Assembly (NCBI GenBank): GCA_019634615.1
Contig: JAHCAZ010000013.1
Coordinates: 35,918-99,917 of the forward strand
Origin: Opitutaceae bacterium
GTDB taxonomy: Bacteria; Verrucomicrobiota; Verrucomicrobiia; Opitutales; Opitutaceae
DNA length: 64,000 nucleotides
Direction: 5' to 3'
The position numbers and the translations under genes were made by a program. Of this stretch, positions 9,739 to 18,335 are shown in pieces (position 1 is the stretch's first letter; the number at the start of each line of letters is the position of its first letter). Below the pieces are notes generated by a model, which worked only from the letters and a program-made list of their open reading frames with translations, ran no database searches and was not told the DNA's origin.

Positions 9739-11139
9739 GTGAACCGGGTCCATATCAAAACCTACGGGTGCCAGATGAACGAGCGCGACAGCGAGGCCGT
9801 CGCGGCGATGCTGCGCGCGCGCGGGTACCGGATCGTGGGGGCGGAGTCCGAGTGCGACATCATGCTGCTCAACACGTGCAGCGTGCGCGACGCGGCCGAG
9901 CAGAAGGCCATTGCCAAGGCCGCCAACGTCTCGGCCCGCAAGCGCAAGCAGCCCGACTTCGTCCTCGGCATCCTCGGCTGCATGGCGCAGAACCGCGGCG
10001 CCGAGCTGCTCGACCGGCTGCCCGACGTCGACCTGATCGTGGGCACGCAGAAATTCCACCAGGTGCCCGATTATCTCGACAACCTACGCGCCGCGCACGC
10101 CGCCGGTGTGCCGGTGGGCGAGACCATCGTGGACATCGCGGAGGAGGCCGGCTCGCAGAACACGATCCGCGAGCACGTCCTCGAGGAAAAGCAGGTGAGC
10201 GCCTTCGTCTCGATCCAACAGGGGTGCAACATGGACTGCGCCTTCTGCATCGTGCCGAAGACGCGCGGCGACGAGCGCTCGCGGCCGATGGACGAGATCG
10301 TGCGCGAGTGCGAGGAACTGGCGGCCCGCGGCGTGCGCGAGGTGACGCTGCTCGGCCAGATCGTGACCAGCTACGGCCGGCGCGATTACACGCACACCGG
10401 CGGCATTTCCCCTTTCGTGCAGCTGATCGAGCGCGTGCACGCTATCCCCGGCATCGCGCGCATCCGTTTCACCTCGCCGCACCCGCGCGGCTTCAAGCAG
10501 GACCTCGTCGAGGCCTACGGCCGCCTGCCCAAGCTGTGCCCCTACGTGCACCTGCCGCTGCAGTCGGGCAGCAACCGCATCCTCAAGGCGATGAACCGTC
10601 CCTACACGCGCGAGCGCTACCGCGAGATCGTGGATGCGCTCCGCGCCGTGGTGCCGGGGATGTATTTCTCGACCGACATCATCGTCGGCTTCCCGGGCGA
10701 AACCGCGGAGGACTTCGCCCAGACGCGCGAGCTCTTCGAGGCGTGCAACTACGACATGGCCTACATCTTCAAGTACTCCATCCGCACCGGCACCCCCGCC
10801 GCGACGATGGACGGCCAGGTGCCGGAGGCCGTGATGGAGGAGCGCAACCAAACCCTGCTGAACCTGCTCCGCGCCAACTCCGAGCGTCGCAACGCCGCCC
10901 TGCTCGGCACGGTGGAGGAGGTCCTGGTCGAGGGCCCCGACCAGACCGGAAAGCGGTTCACCGGCCGCACCCGCGGCAACCGCGTCTGCGTCTTTGATGC
11001 CCACCCGCGGCTGGTGGGCGAGTTAGTCCCGCTGCGCATCGAGCGCGCTTCAGTGAGCACACTGTACGGCGCCTTGGAGCTGAGCGGCGTGGAACAAAAG
11101 GAACAAGCTCGCTACGGAGTGGAGAAAGAGAACGATTAG
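9739..11139 (+). CDS. miaB: tRNA-2-methylthio-N6-dimethylallyladenosine synthase MiaB
   Basis: Radical SAM methylthiotransferase that modifies i6A37 of tRNAs reading UNN codons. The GTG at 9739 is preferred because the protein then begins MNRVHIKTYGCQMNERDSE, the canonical N-terminus; the longer frame to 9676 lacks support. Cluster-binding cysteines: C11 (TYGCQMN), C47 (NTCSVR) and C81 (LGCMAQ) for the auxiliary cluster, and C163/C167/C170 (GCNMDCAFC) for the radical SAM cluster. A TRAM domain follows (VLVEGPDQTGKRFTGRTRGN). The 467 residues are typical in length. The end is 5 bp from the next gene. Confidence 0.95.
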   Translation: MNRVHIKTYGCQMNERDSEAVAAMLRARGYRIVGAESECDIMLLNTCSVRDAAEQKAIAKAANVSARKRKQPDFVLGILGCMAQNRGAELLDRLPDVDLIVGTQKFHQVPDYLDNLRAAHAAGVPVGETIVDIAEEAGSQNTIREHVLEEKQVSAFVSIQQGCNMDCAFCIVPKTRGDERSRPMDEIVRECEELAARGVREVTLLGQIVTSYGRRDYTHTGGISPFVQLIERVHAIPGIARIRFTSPHPRGFKQDLVEAYGRLPKLCPYVHLPLQSGSNRILKAMNRPYTRERYREIVDALRAVVPGMYFSTDIIVGFPGETAEDFAQTRELFEACNYDMAYIFKYSIRTGTPAATMDGQVPEAVMEERNQTLLNLLRANSERRNAALLGTVEEVLVEGPDQTGKRFTGRTRGNRVCVFDAHPRLVGELVPLRIERASVSTLYGALELSGVEQKEQARYGVEKEND

Positions 11140-11144
11140 TCCCG

Positions 11145-11684
11145 ATGTCCCTCACCGTCGCCACCCTCATCCCCGCCCTTCTGCTGCTCGTGCTCGGCGC
11201 GGCGCTGTTGTCGGGGCGCACGACGGTGACGGCCGGGCTCAAGGCGTTTCCGCGGTCCTCGTCGGCGGCGGTCGTGTTCTTCGGCGCCGGGGCGCTTTGG
11301 TTCCTCAAGGAGGTCTGGCACCTGTCGCCGGCCGACTTCGGTGAGTATCGGACATTTCTCGCGGTCGGCTTCGCCGCCGTTGCCCTGTTGTCGTTCAAGT
11401 ATGTCCCGGACTTTCTCGCCGTGCGCGGCCTCGCCGTGCTGGTGCTGATGGGGGCCATGCCGCTCCTCGGCGCGGCGTACATGCACTACGAGCATCCCCA
11501 GCGGTTGTTCATGGTCTCGGCGGTCTATGTCGCGATCGGGCTCGCGATCTACCTCGGCGCCTCGCCCTTCCGGATGCGCGACTTCCTGGAGTGGCTGTTC
11601 CAGCGCCCGGCCCGCGGCCGGGTCCTCGGCGGGATTCTCGCCGGGTACGGCCTGCTGCTGGCCATCGTGGCCTTCACCTACTGA
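11145..11684 (+). CDS. Small integral membrane protein of unknown function
   Basis: 179 residues, mostly hydrophobic, with about five to six membrane helices (LIPALLLLVLGAALL, AAVVFFGAGALWFL, FLAVGFAAVALLSF, LAVLVLMGAMPLLGAAYM, AVYVAIGLAIYLGA, GILAGYGLLLAIVAF). No family recognised. It lies between miaB (5 bp) and gmk (8 bp) and so is probably part of the same transcript. Confidence 0.7.
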   Translation: MSLTVATLIPALLLLVLGAALLSGRTTVTAGLKAFPRSSSAAVVFFGAGALWFLKEVWHLSPADFGEYRTFLAVGFAAVALLSFKYVPDFLAVRGLAVLVLMGAMPLLGAAYMHYEHPQRLFMVSAVYVAIGLAIYLGASPFRMRDFLEWLFQRPARGRVLGGILAGYGLLLAIVAFTY

Positions 11685-11692
11685 GTCCCGTC

Positions 11693-12304
11693 ATGTCGTC
11701 CGCCGCCGCCCCGCTGTTCGTCGTCATCGCCGGCCCTGCCGGCTCAGGCAAGAGCACCTTGTGCGAGCGGCTCGCCGCCGCCGGGCTCGGTTTCTCCCGC
11801 GTGATCACCACCACGACACGCGCGCCGCGGCCGGGTGAGGTCAATGGCGTACACTACCATTTTCTCTCGCCGGCCGAGTTCGACACGCGACTGGCCGCCG
11901 GCGAGTTCCTCGAGTGGGCCTGGGTCCACGGCGAACGCCGCTACGGCACGCTGGCGGCGAGCGTCCTCGAGCCGCTCGCCCGCGGCCAGAACCTCGTGGC
12001 CAACCTCGACGTGCAGGGCGTGGCGAGCGTGCGCCAGGCCGTTGAACGCTTCCCGCAGCTGCGCCGCAGCCTGGTGACCGTGTTCATCATGCTCGATCAG
12101 GACCAACTCGTGACGCGCATCCGCCAGCGCGGCCAGGACGACGAGGCCGAAATCCAGCGCCGCATGACGACAGCGCAGGCGGAGCTGAAGGAATCCGGCA
12201 AGTTCGACCACTTGATCCACAGCGGCACCCGCGAGGAAGACTTCGCGGCGCTCCTGAAGATCGTCGAGTCAGCCAAGAACCGGATGCAGGGGCAGGAACG
12301 CTGA
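11693..12304 (+). CDS. gmk: Guanylate kinase
   Basis: Phosphorylates GMP to GDP with ATP in the cytoplasm. The ATG at 11693 gives a 203-residue protein of normal length; the upstream extension in the same frame is a shadow of the membrane-protein gene. Motifs: P-loop GPAGSGKST, GMP-binding TTTTRAPRPGE with HYHFLS, EFLEWA, and the lid-region IRQRGQDDEAEIQRRM. Last gene of the miaB unit; its stop lies within the left arm of a hairpin. Confidence 0.95.
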   Translation: MSSAAAPLFVVIAGPAGSGKSTLCERLAAAGLGFSRVITTTTRAPRPGEVNGVHYHFLSPAEFDTRLAAGEFLEWAWVHGERRYGTLAASVLEPLARGQNLVANLDVQGVASVRQAVERFPQLRRSLVTVFIMLDQDQLVTRIRQRGQDDEAEIQRRMTTAQAELKESGKFDHLIHSGTREEDFAALLKIVESAKNRMQGQER

Positions 12305-12374
12305 TCTACGCTGACAAAAACCCAAGCCGGTTAAGCGGTTTGGATAAGCGATGATCAGCGCAGGTCAGCGTTCC
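12295..12374. repeat. Inverted repeat between convergent gmk and nadB
   Basis: The left arm 12295-12315 (GGAACGCTGATCTACGCTGA and on) pairs with 12354-12374 with three mismatches in 21. The left arm includes the gmk stop codon. It sits where two transcripts converge and may act as a bidirectional terminator or REP-type element. Confidence 0.7.
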
Positions 12375-12382
12375 CCTTAACC

Positions 12383-13942
12383 TCAGTCGGTTTCGGTCAC
12401 GTAGTGGCAGCCGCGGCTCACGGGGTTCAGGCCGGCGGCGTGGACCACGAGCAGGGCGGTCTGCACGGCGTTGCGGAGCTCGATGAGTTCGCGCGTCGGG
12501 TGGCAGTCGCGGTAGAAGGCCTGGATGTCCTCGCGCAGCTGCAGCAAAATGCGCCGGGCGCGGGCCAGCCGCCGCGGAGAGCGGACGATGCCGGCGTAGT
12601 TCCACATGGTCTGCTGGATCTGCGCCAAGTCCTGCCGGATCAGCAGCGGGTCAGGCGACTTCACCGGGCTATTCCAAGGCCGCGGAGTCGGTTGACGAAT
12701 GTCGCCAGCTTCCTGCAACTCAGCCACGTCGGCACGCGCGGCGGCCCGGGCGGCGACGAGGCATTCGAGGAGCGAGGTGCTCGCCAGCCGGTTGGCTCCG
12801 TGCAAACCGGTGCAGGCGGTCTCGCCGATGGCGTTCAGATGCCGCACGTTGGTGCGACCCCGCAGGTCGGCATGCACGCCGCCGCACGAGAAATGGGCTG
12901 CCGGCACGACCGGCAGCAGCTCGCGCGTGATGTCCACGCCGTGGGCGAGGCAGTTTTCGTGGATGTAGGGGAAACGCTCCCGGATGAACTCCGGCTTCAT
13001 CGTTTGGAGGTCGAGATAGACGCACGGCTCGCCGGTGGTCGTGAGGTGCTGCTTGATCGAGCGCGCCACGACGTCGCGCGGGGCGAGCGAGCCGAGCGGG
13101 TGCAGCGCATCCATGAAGCGCCGGCCCGCCGCGTCCACGAGCACCGCGCCCTCGCCGCGCAGCGCCTCGGTGATCAGGAAAGGTTGCGCGCCCTTGCGGT
13201 AGAAGACCGTCGGATGGAACTGGACGTACTCGAGGTCCATCAGCCGCGCGCCGACGCGATAGGCCATCGCCACGCCGTGCCCGACGCTGCCGGGTTGGTT
13301 TGTCGTGTGCAGGAATATCCCGCCCAGCCCGCCGGTCGCGAGGATCGTCTTCCGGGCCACGATCGCGGCAACCTCGCCGCTGAAGGGGTCGAGGGCGTAA
13401 CACCCGAAACACGTGAGCGGCTCGAAACGGTCGCGCGGGTCGTCCGTGTTGTGCGACAGTGTGAGCAGGTCGACCGCCGTCCACCCAGCGCGACGGGTGA
13501 TACCGGGGGTCGCGTTCACCTTGGCCGCCACGGCCGCGAGGATGGAGTGACCCGTGGTGTCCTTGGTATGGATGATGCGGCGCAGGCTGTGTCCGCCCTC
13601 GCGCGTGAGGTGGAGCGCGCCGTCGGGTTGGCGGTCAAAGCCGACGCCGAGCTCGTCGATCAACAGCTCACGCACCGCCTCCGGCCCCTCGTGGACTAAT
13701 TGGTCGATGGCCGCGGGATTCGCGACGCCGTCGCCGGCCGTCATGATGTCGGCCGCCAGCTTGGCCGGATCGGGCGAGACGTCGTAGATGATCCCGCCCT
13801 GCGCGCGGTCGCTGTTGGCCTCGAGCGGCTCGCCGAGCGAGAGGAGCTCGACCCGCAACCCGGCCCACGCCGCCTGCAGCGCATAGGCCGACCCGGCAAT
13901 GCCGGCACCGATGACGAGGCAGTCCGTGCGGATGGTGTTCAT
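12383..13942 (-). CDS. nadB: L-aspartate oxidase
   Basis: FAD enzyme oxidising L-aspartate to iminoaspartate, the first step of NAD synthesis. 519 residues. The N-terminal FAD Rossmann motif is VIGAGIAGSAYALQAA, with NSDRAQGGI, then the flavoprotein signatures ATGGLGGIFLHTTNQPGSVGHG and LMDLEYVQFHPT, and SCGGVHADLRGRTNVRHLNAIGE near the active site. The C-terminal helical domain ends SRGCHYVTETD. nadB, nadC and nadA follow each other on the minus strand, each separated by a different hairpin. Confidence 0.95.
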   Translation of the reverse strand: MNTIRTDCLVIGAGIAGSAYALQAAWAGLRVELLSLGEPLEANSDRAQGGIIYDVSPDPAKLAADIMTAGDGVANPAAIDQLVHEGPEAVRELLIDELGVGFDRQPDGALHLTREGGHSLRRIIHTKDTTGHSILAAVAAKVNATPGITRRAGWTAVDLLTLSHNTDDPRDRFEPLTCFGCYALDPFSGEVAAIVARKTILATGGLGGIFLHTTNQPGSVGHGVAMAYRVGARLMDLEYVQFHPTVFYRKGAQPFLITEALRGEGAVLVDAAGRRFMDALHPLGSLAPRDVVARSIKQHLTTTGEPCVYLDLQTMKPEFIRERFPYIHENCLAHGVDITRELLPVVPAAHFSCGGVHADLRGRTNVRHLNAIGETACTGLHGANRLASTSLLECLVAARAAARADVAELQEAGDIRQPTPRPWNSPVKSPDPLLIRQDLAQIQQTMWNYAGIVRSPRRLARARRILLQLREDIQAFYRDCHPTRELIELRNAVQTALLVVHAAGLNPVSRGCHYVTETD

Positions 13943-13947
13943 GTTTT

Positions 13948-14014
13948 ACAGGAGGAAACAGAGGGAACGGAGAAGATGAAAAAAGACCCCGCTGTTCTCT
14001 CCGCTTTCTCCTGT
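13948..14014. repeat. Inverted repeat between nadC and nadB
   Basis: The left arm 13948-13974 (ACAGGAGGAAACAGAGGG and on) pairs imperfectly with 13995-14014; the blocks ACAGGAG and CGGAGA match, with small insertions. It occupies the whole gap between nadC and nadB. Confidence 0.6.
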
Positions 14015-14853
14015 TAGTTCGTCTTCTGCAGGTCCAGGCTGAGGTCCGCGGCGGCGACGGAGTGGGTGAGGGCGCCGACGCTGATGAAATTCACGCCCGG
14101 CAGGGCGAAGCGGCGGAGGGTCTGGAAAGTCACGCCGCCGGAGACCTCAACCTGGGCGCGGCCGGCGATGAGTTTCACCGCGGCGCGGATGCGCGCCGGG
14201 GTCATGTTGTCGAGGAGGATGATGTCGGCGCCGGACACGACGGCTTCGCGCACCTCGGCGAGCGTCTTGGCCTCGACCTCGACCTTGAGGCCGCGGCGGG
14301 CGGACGCGCGGCAAAGGGCGACGGCGCGGGTAAGTGAGCCGGCGGCGGCGATGTGGTTGTCCTTGATGAGGAACATCGCAGCCAGCGACCGGCGATGGTT
14401 GCCGCAGCCGCCGGTGCGCACGGCGTACTTCTCGAGGTCGCGCCAGCCGGGTGTCGTCTTGCGCGTGTCGATCACCTGCACGCCGGTGCCGGCCACGGCG
14501 GCGGCGTAGCGGGCGGATTGGGTCGCGATGCCGGAAAGGCGCTGGAGGAAATTCAGGGCCGTGCGCTCGGCCGCGAGGATGGCGGCGGTCGGACCCTCGA
14601 TGCGCATGACCAGACCACCGCGTTTGATGCGGTCGCCGTCGCGCGCGAGGAGCCGGACCTTGAGCACCGGGTTTACGCGGCGGAAGACGGCGGCGGCGAT
14701 CTCGAGTCCGCAGATCACGAGGTCCTGCTTCGCGTCGATCACCGCGCGGCTGCGGTGCCGCGCCGGGAAGATGGCCCGGCTGGTGACGTCACGGCGGACC
14801 TCGTCCTCGGCGAGGGCCAAGGCGATGAGGCGCTGGGCGGAGAGAGTCGGCAT
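14014..14853 (-). CDS. nadC: Nicotinate-nucleotide pyrophosphorylase (carboxylating)
   Basis: Quinolinate phosphoribosyltransferase, converting quinolinate and PRPP to nicotinate mononucleotide. 279 residues, normal length. Signatures: ERTALNFLQRLSGIAT, DTRKTTPGWRDLEKYAVRTG, GGCGNHR, KDNH, KVEVEAKTLAEV, DIILLDNM, EVSGGV. Third step of the de novo NAD pathway, located between nadB and nadA. Confidence 0.95.
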   Translation of the reverse strand: MPTLSAQRLIALALAEDEVRRDVTSRAIFPARHRSRAVIDAKQDLVICGLEIAAAVFRRVNPVLKVRLLARDGDRIKRGGLVMRIEGPTAAILAAERTALNFLQRLSGIATQSARYAAAVAGTGVQVIDTRKTTPGWRDLEKYAVRTGGCGNHRRSLAAMFLIKDNHIAAAGSLTRAVALCRASARRGLKVEVEAKTLAEVREAVVSGADIILLDNMTPARIRAAVKLIAGRAQVEVSGGVTFQTLRRFALPGVNFISVGALTHSVAAADLSLDLQKTN

Positions 14854-14905
14854 GATAGATGTGGGGACGATCCTATGTGTAGCTAGGCAATGCCCATACG
14901 GACTA

Positions 14906-14979
14906 AAATGTGGAAATCAGGAATGCTGGAAACCAATCGCAGCCATGGGTCTTTTCCTGCCTTCCTGATTTCCACATTT
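14906..14979. repeat. Perfect 18-bp inverted repeat between nadA and nadC
   Basis: AAATGTGGAAATCAGGAA (14906-14923) and its exact complement at 14962-14979, loop 38 bp. Flanking GGACT/AGTCC and internal GGAA/TTCC pairs extend the potential stem. It is AT-richer than the flanking genes and lies between two genes of the same orientation. Confidence 0.85.
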
Positions 14980-14987
14980 CGGTTTCC

Positions 14988-16046
14988 TCAGTCCCGAGGG
15001 GCCAGTTCGAACATGCGCTCGAGGCTGCGGGCGGCGCGGCGGCGGAGTGGTTCGTCGAGGGTGACGATCTGGTCGGGACGCGGCGCGGCGAGGGCGTCGC
15101 GGACCTTTTCCAGCGAGTTGAGTTTCATGTACGGGCAGAGCCGGCAGCCGCCGATGAAGTGTTTCTCGGGCGCCTCAACCTGGAGGCGGCCGACGAGGCC
15201 GCACTCGGTGAGCATGAGAAAATAGGGCGCGGCCGTGGCCTTGACGTATTTCATCATGGCGCCGGTGCTGCCGACGAAGTCCGCGGCGGCGGCCACCTCC
15301 GGGGTGCACTCGGGATGGGCGACAACTTTCAGCCCGGGAAAGCGGGCGCGGGCCTCGGCAACTGAGGCGGCGTCGAACACGTCGTGCACGATGCAGGTGC
15401 CGTCAGACGTGATGAGCTCCTTGTCGATCCCGCGGCGCTTGAGCTCGTCGCGGACGTTCTGGCCCATGAGCCGGTCGGGCACGAAGAGGATGCGGCGCTC
15501 GGGCAGGCGGGCGATGATGTCGTAGACGTTGCCGGAGGTGACGCAGACGTCCGACTCCGCCTTCACGTCGGCCGTGGAATTGATGTAGCACACGACGGCC
15601 GCGTCGGGGTAGGCCGCCTTGAGCTTGCGCAGCTGGTCGCCCGTGAGCGAATCCGCCAGCGAGCAGCCGGAGCCGCGGTCGGGGACGACCACCGTCGCCT
15701 CCGGCGAAAGGATCTTGGCGGTCTCGGCCATGAACACGACGCCGGCGAAGACGATGACCTTGGCCTGCGATTCGCGCGCCTTGAGGCTCAGGAAGTACGA
15801 GTCACCCTTGAAGTCGCCGACGCCGTAGATGATCTCCGGCTCGACGTAGGAGTGGGTGAGGATGACCGCGTCCTTCTCCTGCTTCAGGCGGTTGATCTCG
15901 AGCGTAAGCGGCGCCAGCCGGCGGCAGCCGGCGAGGTCCCAGGTGCGACCGGGCTCACAGTCGACGTGGAGCAGGGCACGGAAGAGTCGCTCGGCCTCGG
16001 CTTCGAGGGCGGCGGGCGATGGCGGAACGGCAGTCGCAGCGGACAT
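14988..16046 (-). CDS. nadA: Quinolinate synthase
   Basis: [4Fe-4S] enzyme condensing iminoaspartate with dihydroxyacetone phosphate. 352 residues. Cluster cysteines fit C128 (GSGCSLADS), C247 (AHPECTPEV) and a C-terminal one of C301/C304 (GGCRLCPYM). Also HSYVEPEI, VCYINSTADVKAESDVCVTS and MKLNSLEKV near the C-terminus. It supplies the step between nadB and nadC and is the first of the three in transcription order. Confidence 0.95.
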   Translation of the reverse strand: MSAATAVPPSPAALEAEAERLFRALLHVDCEPGRTWDLAGCRRLAPLTLEINRLKQEKDAVILTHSYVEPEIIYGVGDFKGDSYFLSLKARESQAKVIVFAGVVFMAETAKILSPEATVVVPDRGSGCSLADSLTGDQLRKLKAAYPDAAVVCYINSTADVKAESDVCVTSGNVYDIIARLPERRILFVPDRLMGQNVRDELKRRGIDKELITSDGTCIVHDVFDAASVAEARARFPGLKVVAHPECTPEVAAAADFVGSTGAMMKYVKATAAPYFLMLTECGLVGRLQVEAPEKHFIGGCRLCPYMKLNSLEKVRDALAAPRPDQIVTLDEPLRRRAARSLERMFELAPRD

Positions 16047-16097
16047 GGGGAGACCAACGTAACCCGTACCGTCGCAGCGTCAAAGGCCGCGTGCGTC

Positions 16098-16832
16098 CTA
16101 ACCGAGGTGCTTCGCGAAGAATGTCGCCGTCAACCGAATCACCTTCCGCCGGTCGCTCGCGCGGGTGAAGACGTGGTCGGCGTCGGGGAGGATGACGTGC
16201 TTCTTCGGCTCCAGCGCGCGGGCCATGTTCACCTTGAAGCCTTTGACGAAGCCGGGCAGGTCGCGGTCGCCTTGGATCTGCAGCTTGGGACACGTGATCG
16301 TGGCGTAGGCAGCGGGCACGTCGGTCTTTGGCCGATCGGTGAAAAAGCGCGGGGTCACACGGCTGCAGTTCTGGGGGTCGAGCAGGGCGTCATTGGGCTG
16401 GCGCCGCCACGATGCGAAGCTGGGCACGCTCGACCACGTGCAGAGCGCCGAGACCTCGCCGGCGCGGCGGCCCGCCACGGTGCAGATCGAAACCGCCCCG
16501 CCGAGGCTGAGGCCCAACACACCGATACGCCGGTAACCGCGGCGGCGGGCCCAATCGATGACGGCGTGCAGATCGGCCATCTCGGTGCACGGGGTCATCG
16601 CGGTAAACTCGCCCGAACTATCGCCGCTGCCCATGAAGTCGAAGCGCAGCACATCGAGCCCGCGCGCCGCCAGCGCCCGGGCGGTCACCACGAAGAGCCG
16701 GCCAGACTCGGACTTCAGGCCGGTGAACCCGTGCGCGAGAATGACGAGGCGACGATTGCGCGGCGTCGCACGATGCAGAATGGCGGCGAGGCGATGCGGG
16801 CCGCGGCGGAGGAACAGGGCGTGTTCGGACAT
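16098..16832 (-). CDS. Alpha/beta hydrolase
   Basis: 244-residue serine hydrolase of the dienelactone-hydrolase/acyl-peptidase-like group. The oxyanion region is LILAHGFTGLKSE-like (ILAHGFTG), then RFDFMGSGDSSG, the nucleophile elbow GLSLGG, the acidic region QGDRDLPG and the catalytic histidine in DADHVFTR. No signal peptide, so cytoplasmic. Substrate unknown; it stands alone between nadA and the glycan locus. Confidence 0.85.
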   Translation of the reverse strand: MSEHALFLRRGPHRLAAILHRATPRNRRLVILAHGFTGLKSESGRLFVVTARALAARGLDVLRFDFMGSGDSSGEFTAMTPCTEMADLHAVIDWARRRGYRRIGVLGLSLGGAVSICTVAGRRAGEVSALCTWSSVPSFASWRRQPNDALLDPQNCSRVTPRFFTDRPKTDVPAAYATITCPKLQIQGDRDLPGFVKGFKVNMARALEPKKHVILPDADHVFTRASDRRKVIRLTATFFAKHLG

Positions 16833-16889
16833 GGGTTTAGCGTAGCGCTGCCGGAACGTTGTTCGAGCCCGGATCAGCAGTTGCAGGAA

Positions 16890-16935
16890 CGGCTTTATGC
16901 CGCGATGTTACGCTCCCGGTCGCGGCATAAAGCCG
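16890..16935. repeat. REP-like perfect hairpin (CGGCTTTATGCCGCGA)
   Basis: CGGCTTTATGCCGCGA (16890-16905) and its exact complement (16920-16935) around a 14-base loop, flanked by GCAGGAA and CCCCTACGC. The outer GTAGG-type edges tie it to the boxes at 5687, 27299 and 30996. It lies between the GH5 gene end and the hydrolase start. Confidence 0.85.
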
Positions 16936-16952
16936 CCCCTACGCGTGAGTCC

Positions 16953-18191
16953 TCACTTGAGGCCCAGCGCGCGAACATAACCCTCGTTCAGGCGGCAGCG
17001 CTCCACCGTAAGGTTATCGAGCAGCTGTTGCAGGGCGCGGGCGGAGACAGCCTCCGGGGGACGCGCGGCGCGGATTTCCTCGTAGCTGCCGCGCGGGGCA
17101 TCGGCGAAGGCGCGGATCGCCTCCCAACCCTCCGGCGAGTGGATACTCAGGACGCTGCTCGTGGCCTCCATTTTCTTGTACGGCCAGAAGCACCAATCGA
17201 TGCGGTGCTCCTCCATCAGCGCGCAGAATTTCTGGATCCATTCATCGGTGTTCTCGCCCGCCTCGCCAAGGTAGAGGGGCACTTGGTGTTTCTCCCGGTA
17301 CGCCAGGTAGGGGGCGATGGATTTCTCGGTGGGGTCGGTCCAGTAGGTGTGGAACGTGTAGACGAGATTGGGCGCGGACGGCTCGCCGGCGGCCTCGAAG
17401 TTGGTGTTCCACTGGGCGCCGCCCAGCATGATGATGTGATGCGGATCCACCTCGCGGATCGCGGCGATGAGCCGGCGGTAGAGCGGGGCGAGCCGAGGGT
17501 TGAGCCGGTCCTGGTCGAAGAAGTCCGCGATCGGCTCGTTGAGCAGGTCGTAGCCGAGCACGATGGGCTCATCGCGGTAGCGGGAGGCGAGCTGCCGCCA
17601 CAGGGCCACCGTGAGGTCCTGACTTTCCGCATCGATGAACAGGAAGGGGTAGCCCGGGCTGTCGTCGATACCCGTGCCGGTCTGGCCGCCGGGGGCGCCG
17701 TGCAGGTCGAGGAGGACGTAGATGCCTTCGGCCTTGCACCAGCCGATGAACCGGTCGAGCAGCGCCCAGCCCGGGCCCGTGGGTTCATCGGGGCGCGCCG
17801 GGTCGATGAATAACCCGTGATGCAGCGGCAGCCGGACGGAGTTGAAGCCAAGTTCGCGGATGAGACGCACGTCCGCCGCCGTGATGTAGCGCTCTCGCCA
17901 CTCGGCCCAGAAGCGCCGGGCGCCCGCGTCGCCGATGAGCTGGGCGACGACCTCGTGGATCTGGCGTGGGCCGACCGCGTGCTTGAAGTGCCACATGTAG
18001 CCCTCGGGCAGGAGCCAGTTGCCGAGCCCGATGCCGCGCAGGAAAAGCGGCTGGCCGGCGCCGTCCACGAGCTGCGTGCCGCGAACCTGAACGAAGCCGT
18101 TGCCCGCATTCGCCGCAGCCGCGGGAATCAGGGTGCAAAGGAAAACCCAGAGGGTGATGAGAAAATTGCGGCGGTTACTGAGGGTGGCCAT
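16953..18191 (-). CDS. Secreted glycoside hydrolase family 5 (endo-beta-glucanase-type)
   Basis: A 412-residue retaining glycosidase with an N-terminal signal peptide (NFLITLWVFLCTLIPAAAANA, about 9-30). GH5 marks: RGIGLGNWLLPEG, FNSVRLPLHH, VLLDLHGAPGGQTG, the acid/base in LLNEP (E219), HTYW, and the nucleophile in YLGEAGEN (E310). Predicted to cut beta-glucans or mannans outside the cytoplasm. It lies downstream of the GH1/permease cluster on the same strand but is cut off from it by a 24-bp inverted repeat. Confidence 0.9.
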   Translation of the reverse strand: MATLSNRRNFLITLWVFLCTLIPAAAANAGNGFVQVRGTQLVDGAGQPLFLRGIGLGNWLLPEGYMWHFKHAVGPRQIHEVVAQLIGDAGARRFWAEWRERYITAADVRLIRELGFNSVRLPLHHGLFIDPARPDEPTGPGWALLDRFIGWCKAEGIYVLLDLHGAPGGQTGTGIDDSPGYPFLFIDAESQDLTVALWRQLASRYRDEPIVLGYDLLNEPIADFFDQDRLNPRLAPLYRRLIAAIREVDPHHIIMLGGAQWNTNFEAAGEPSAPNLVYTFHTYWTDPTEKSIAPYLAYREKHQVPLYLGEAGENTDEWIQKFCALMEEHRIDWCFWPYKKMEATSSVLSIHSPEGWEAIRAFADAPRGSYEEIRAARPPEAVSARALQQLLDNLTVERCRLNEGYVRALGLK

Positions 18192-18260
18192 GAGGAATCT
18201 GGATATGCTGTAACGTATGCCGGAGATCGGGGCGAGAAGGCGTTTTGCCTCGGTATCAAA

Positions 18261-18327
18261 GTGGCTACGAGCGTGAGCGAGTGGGGTTTGGGCGTCGCAC
18301 GATCCACTCGCTCACGCTCGTGGCCAC
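18261..18327. repeat. 24-bp inverted repeat between GH5 and GH1 genes
   Basis: 18261-18284 (GTGGCTACGAGCGTGAGCGA and on) pairs with 18304-18327 with a single mismatch; loop 19 bases. A related single arm (CACTCGCGCACGCTCGTGGCCACC) occurs at about 30107-30130 upstream of the GDPD gene, so the arm sequence is repeated in this genome. Confidence 0.85.
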
Positions 18328-18335
18328 AACTGCTG

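Noticed and set aside
15384..17813. 809-residue plus-strand frame across nadA, the hydrolase and GH5
   Set aside because: It overlaps three clear minus-strand genes and includes a REP hairpin; no conserved motif.
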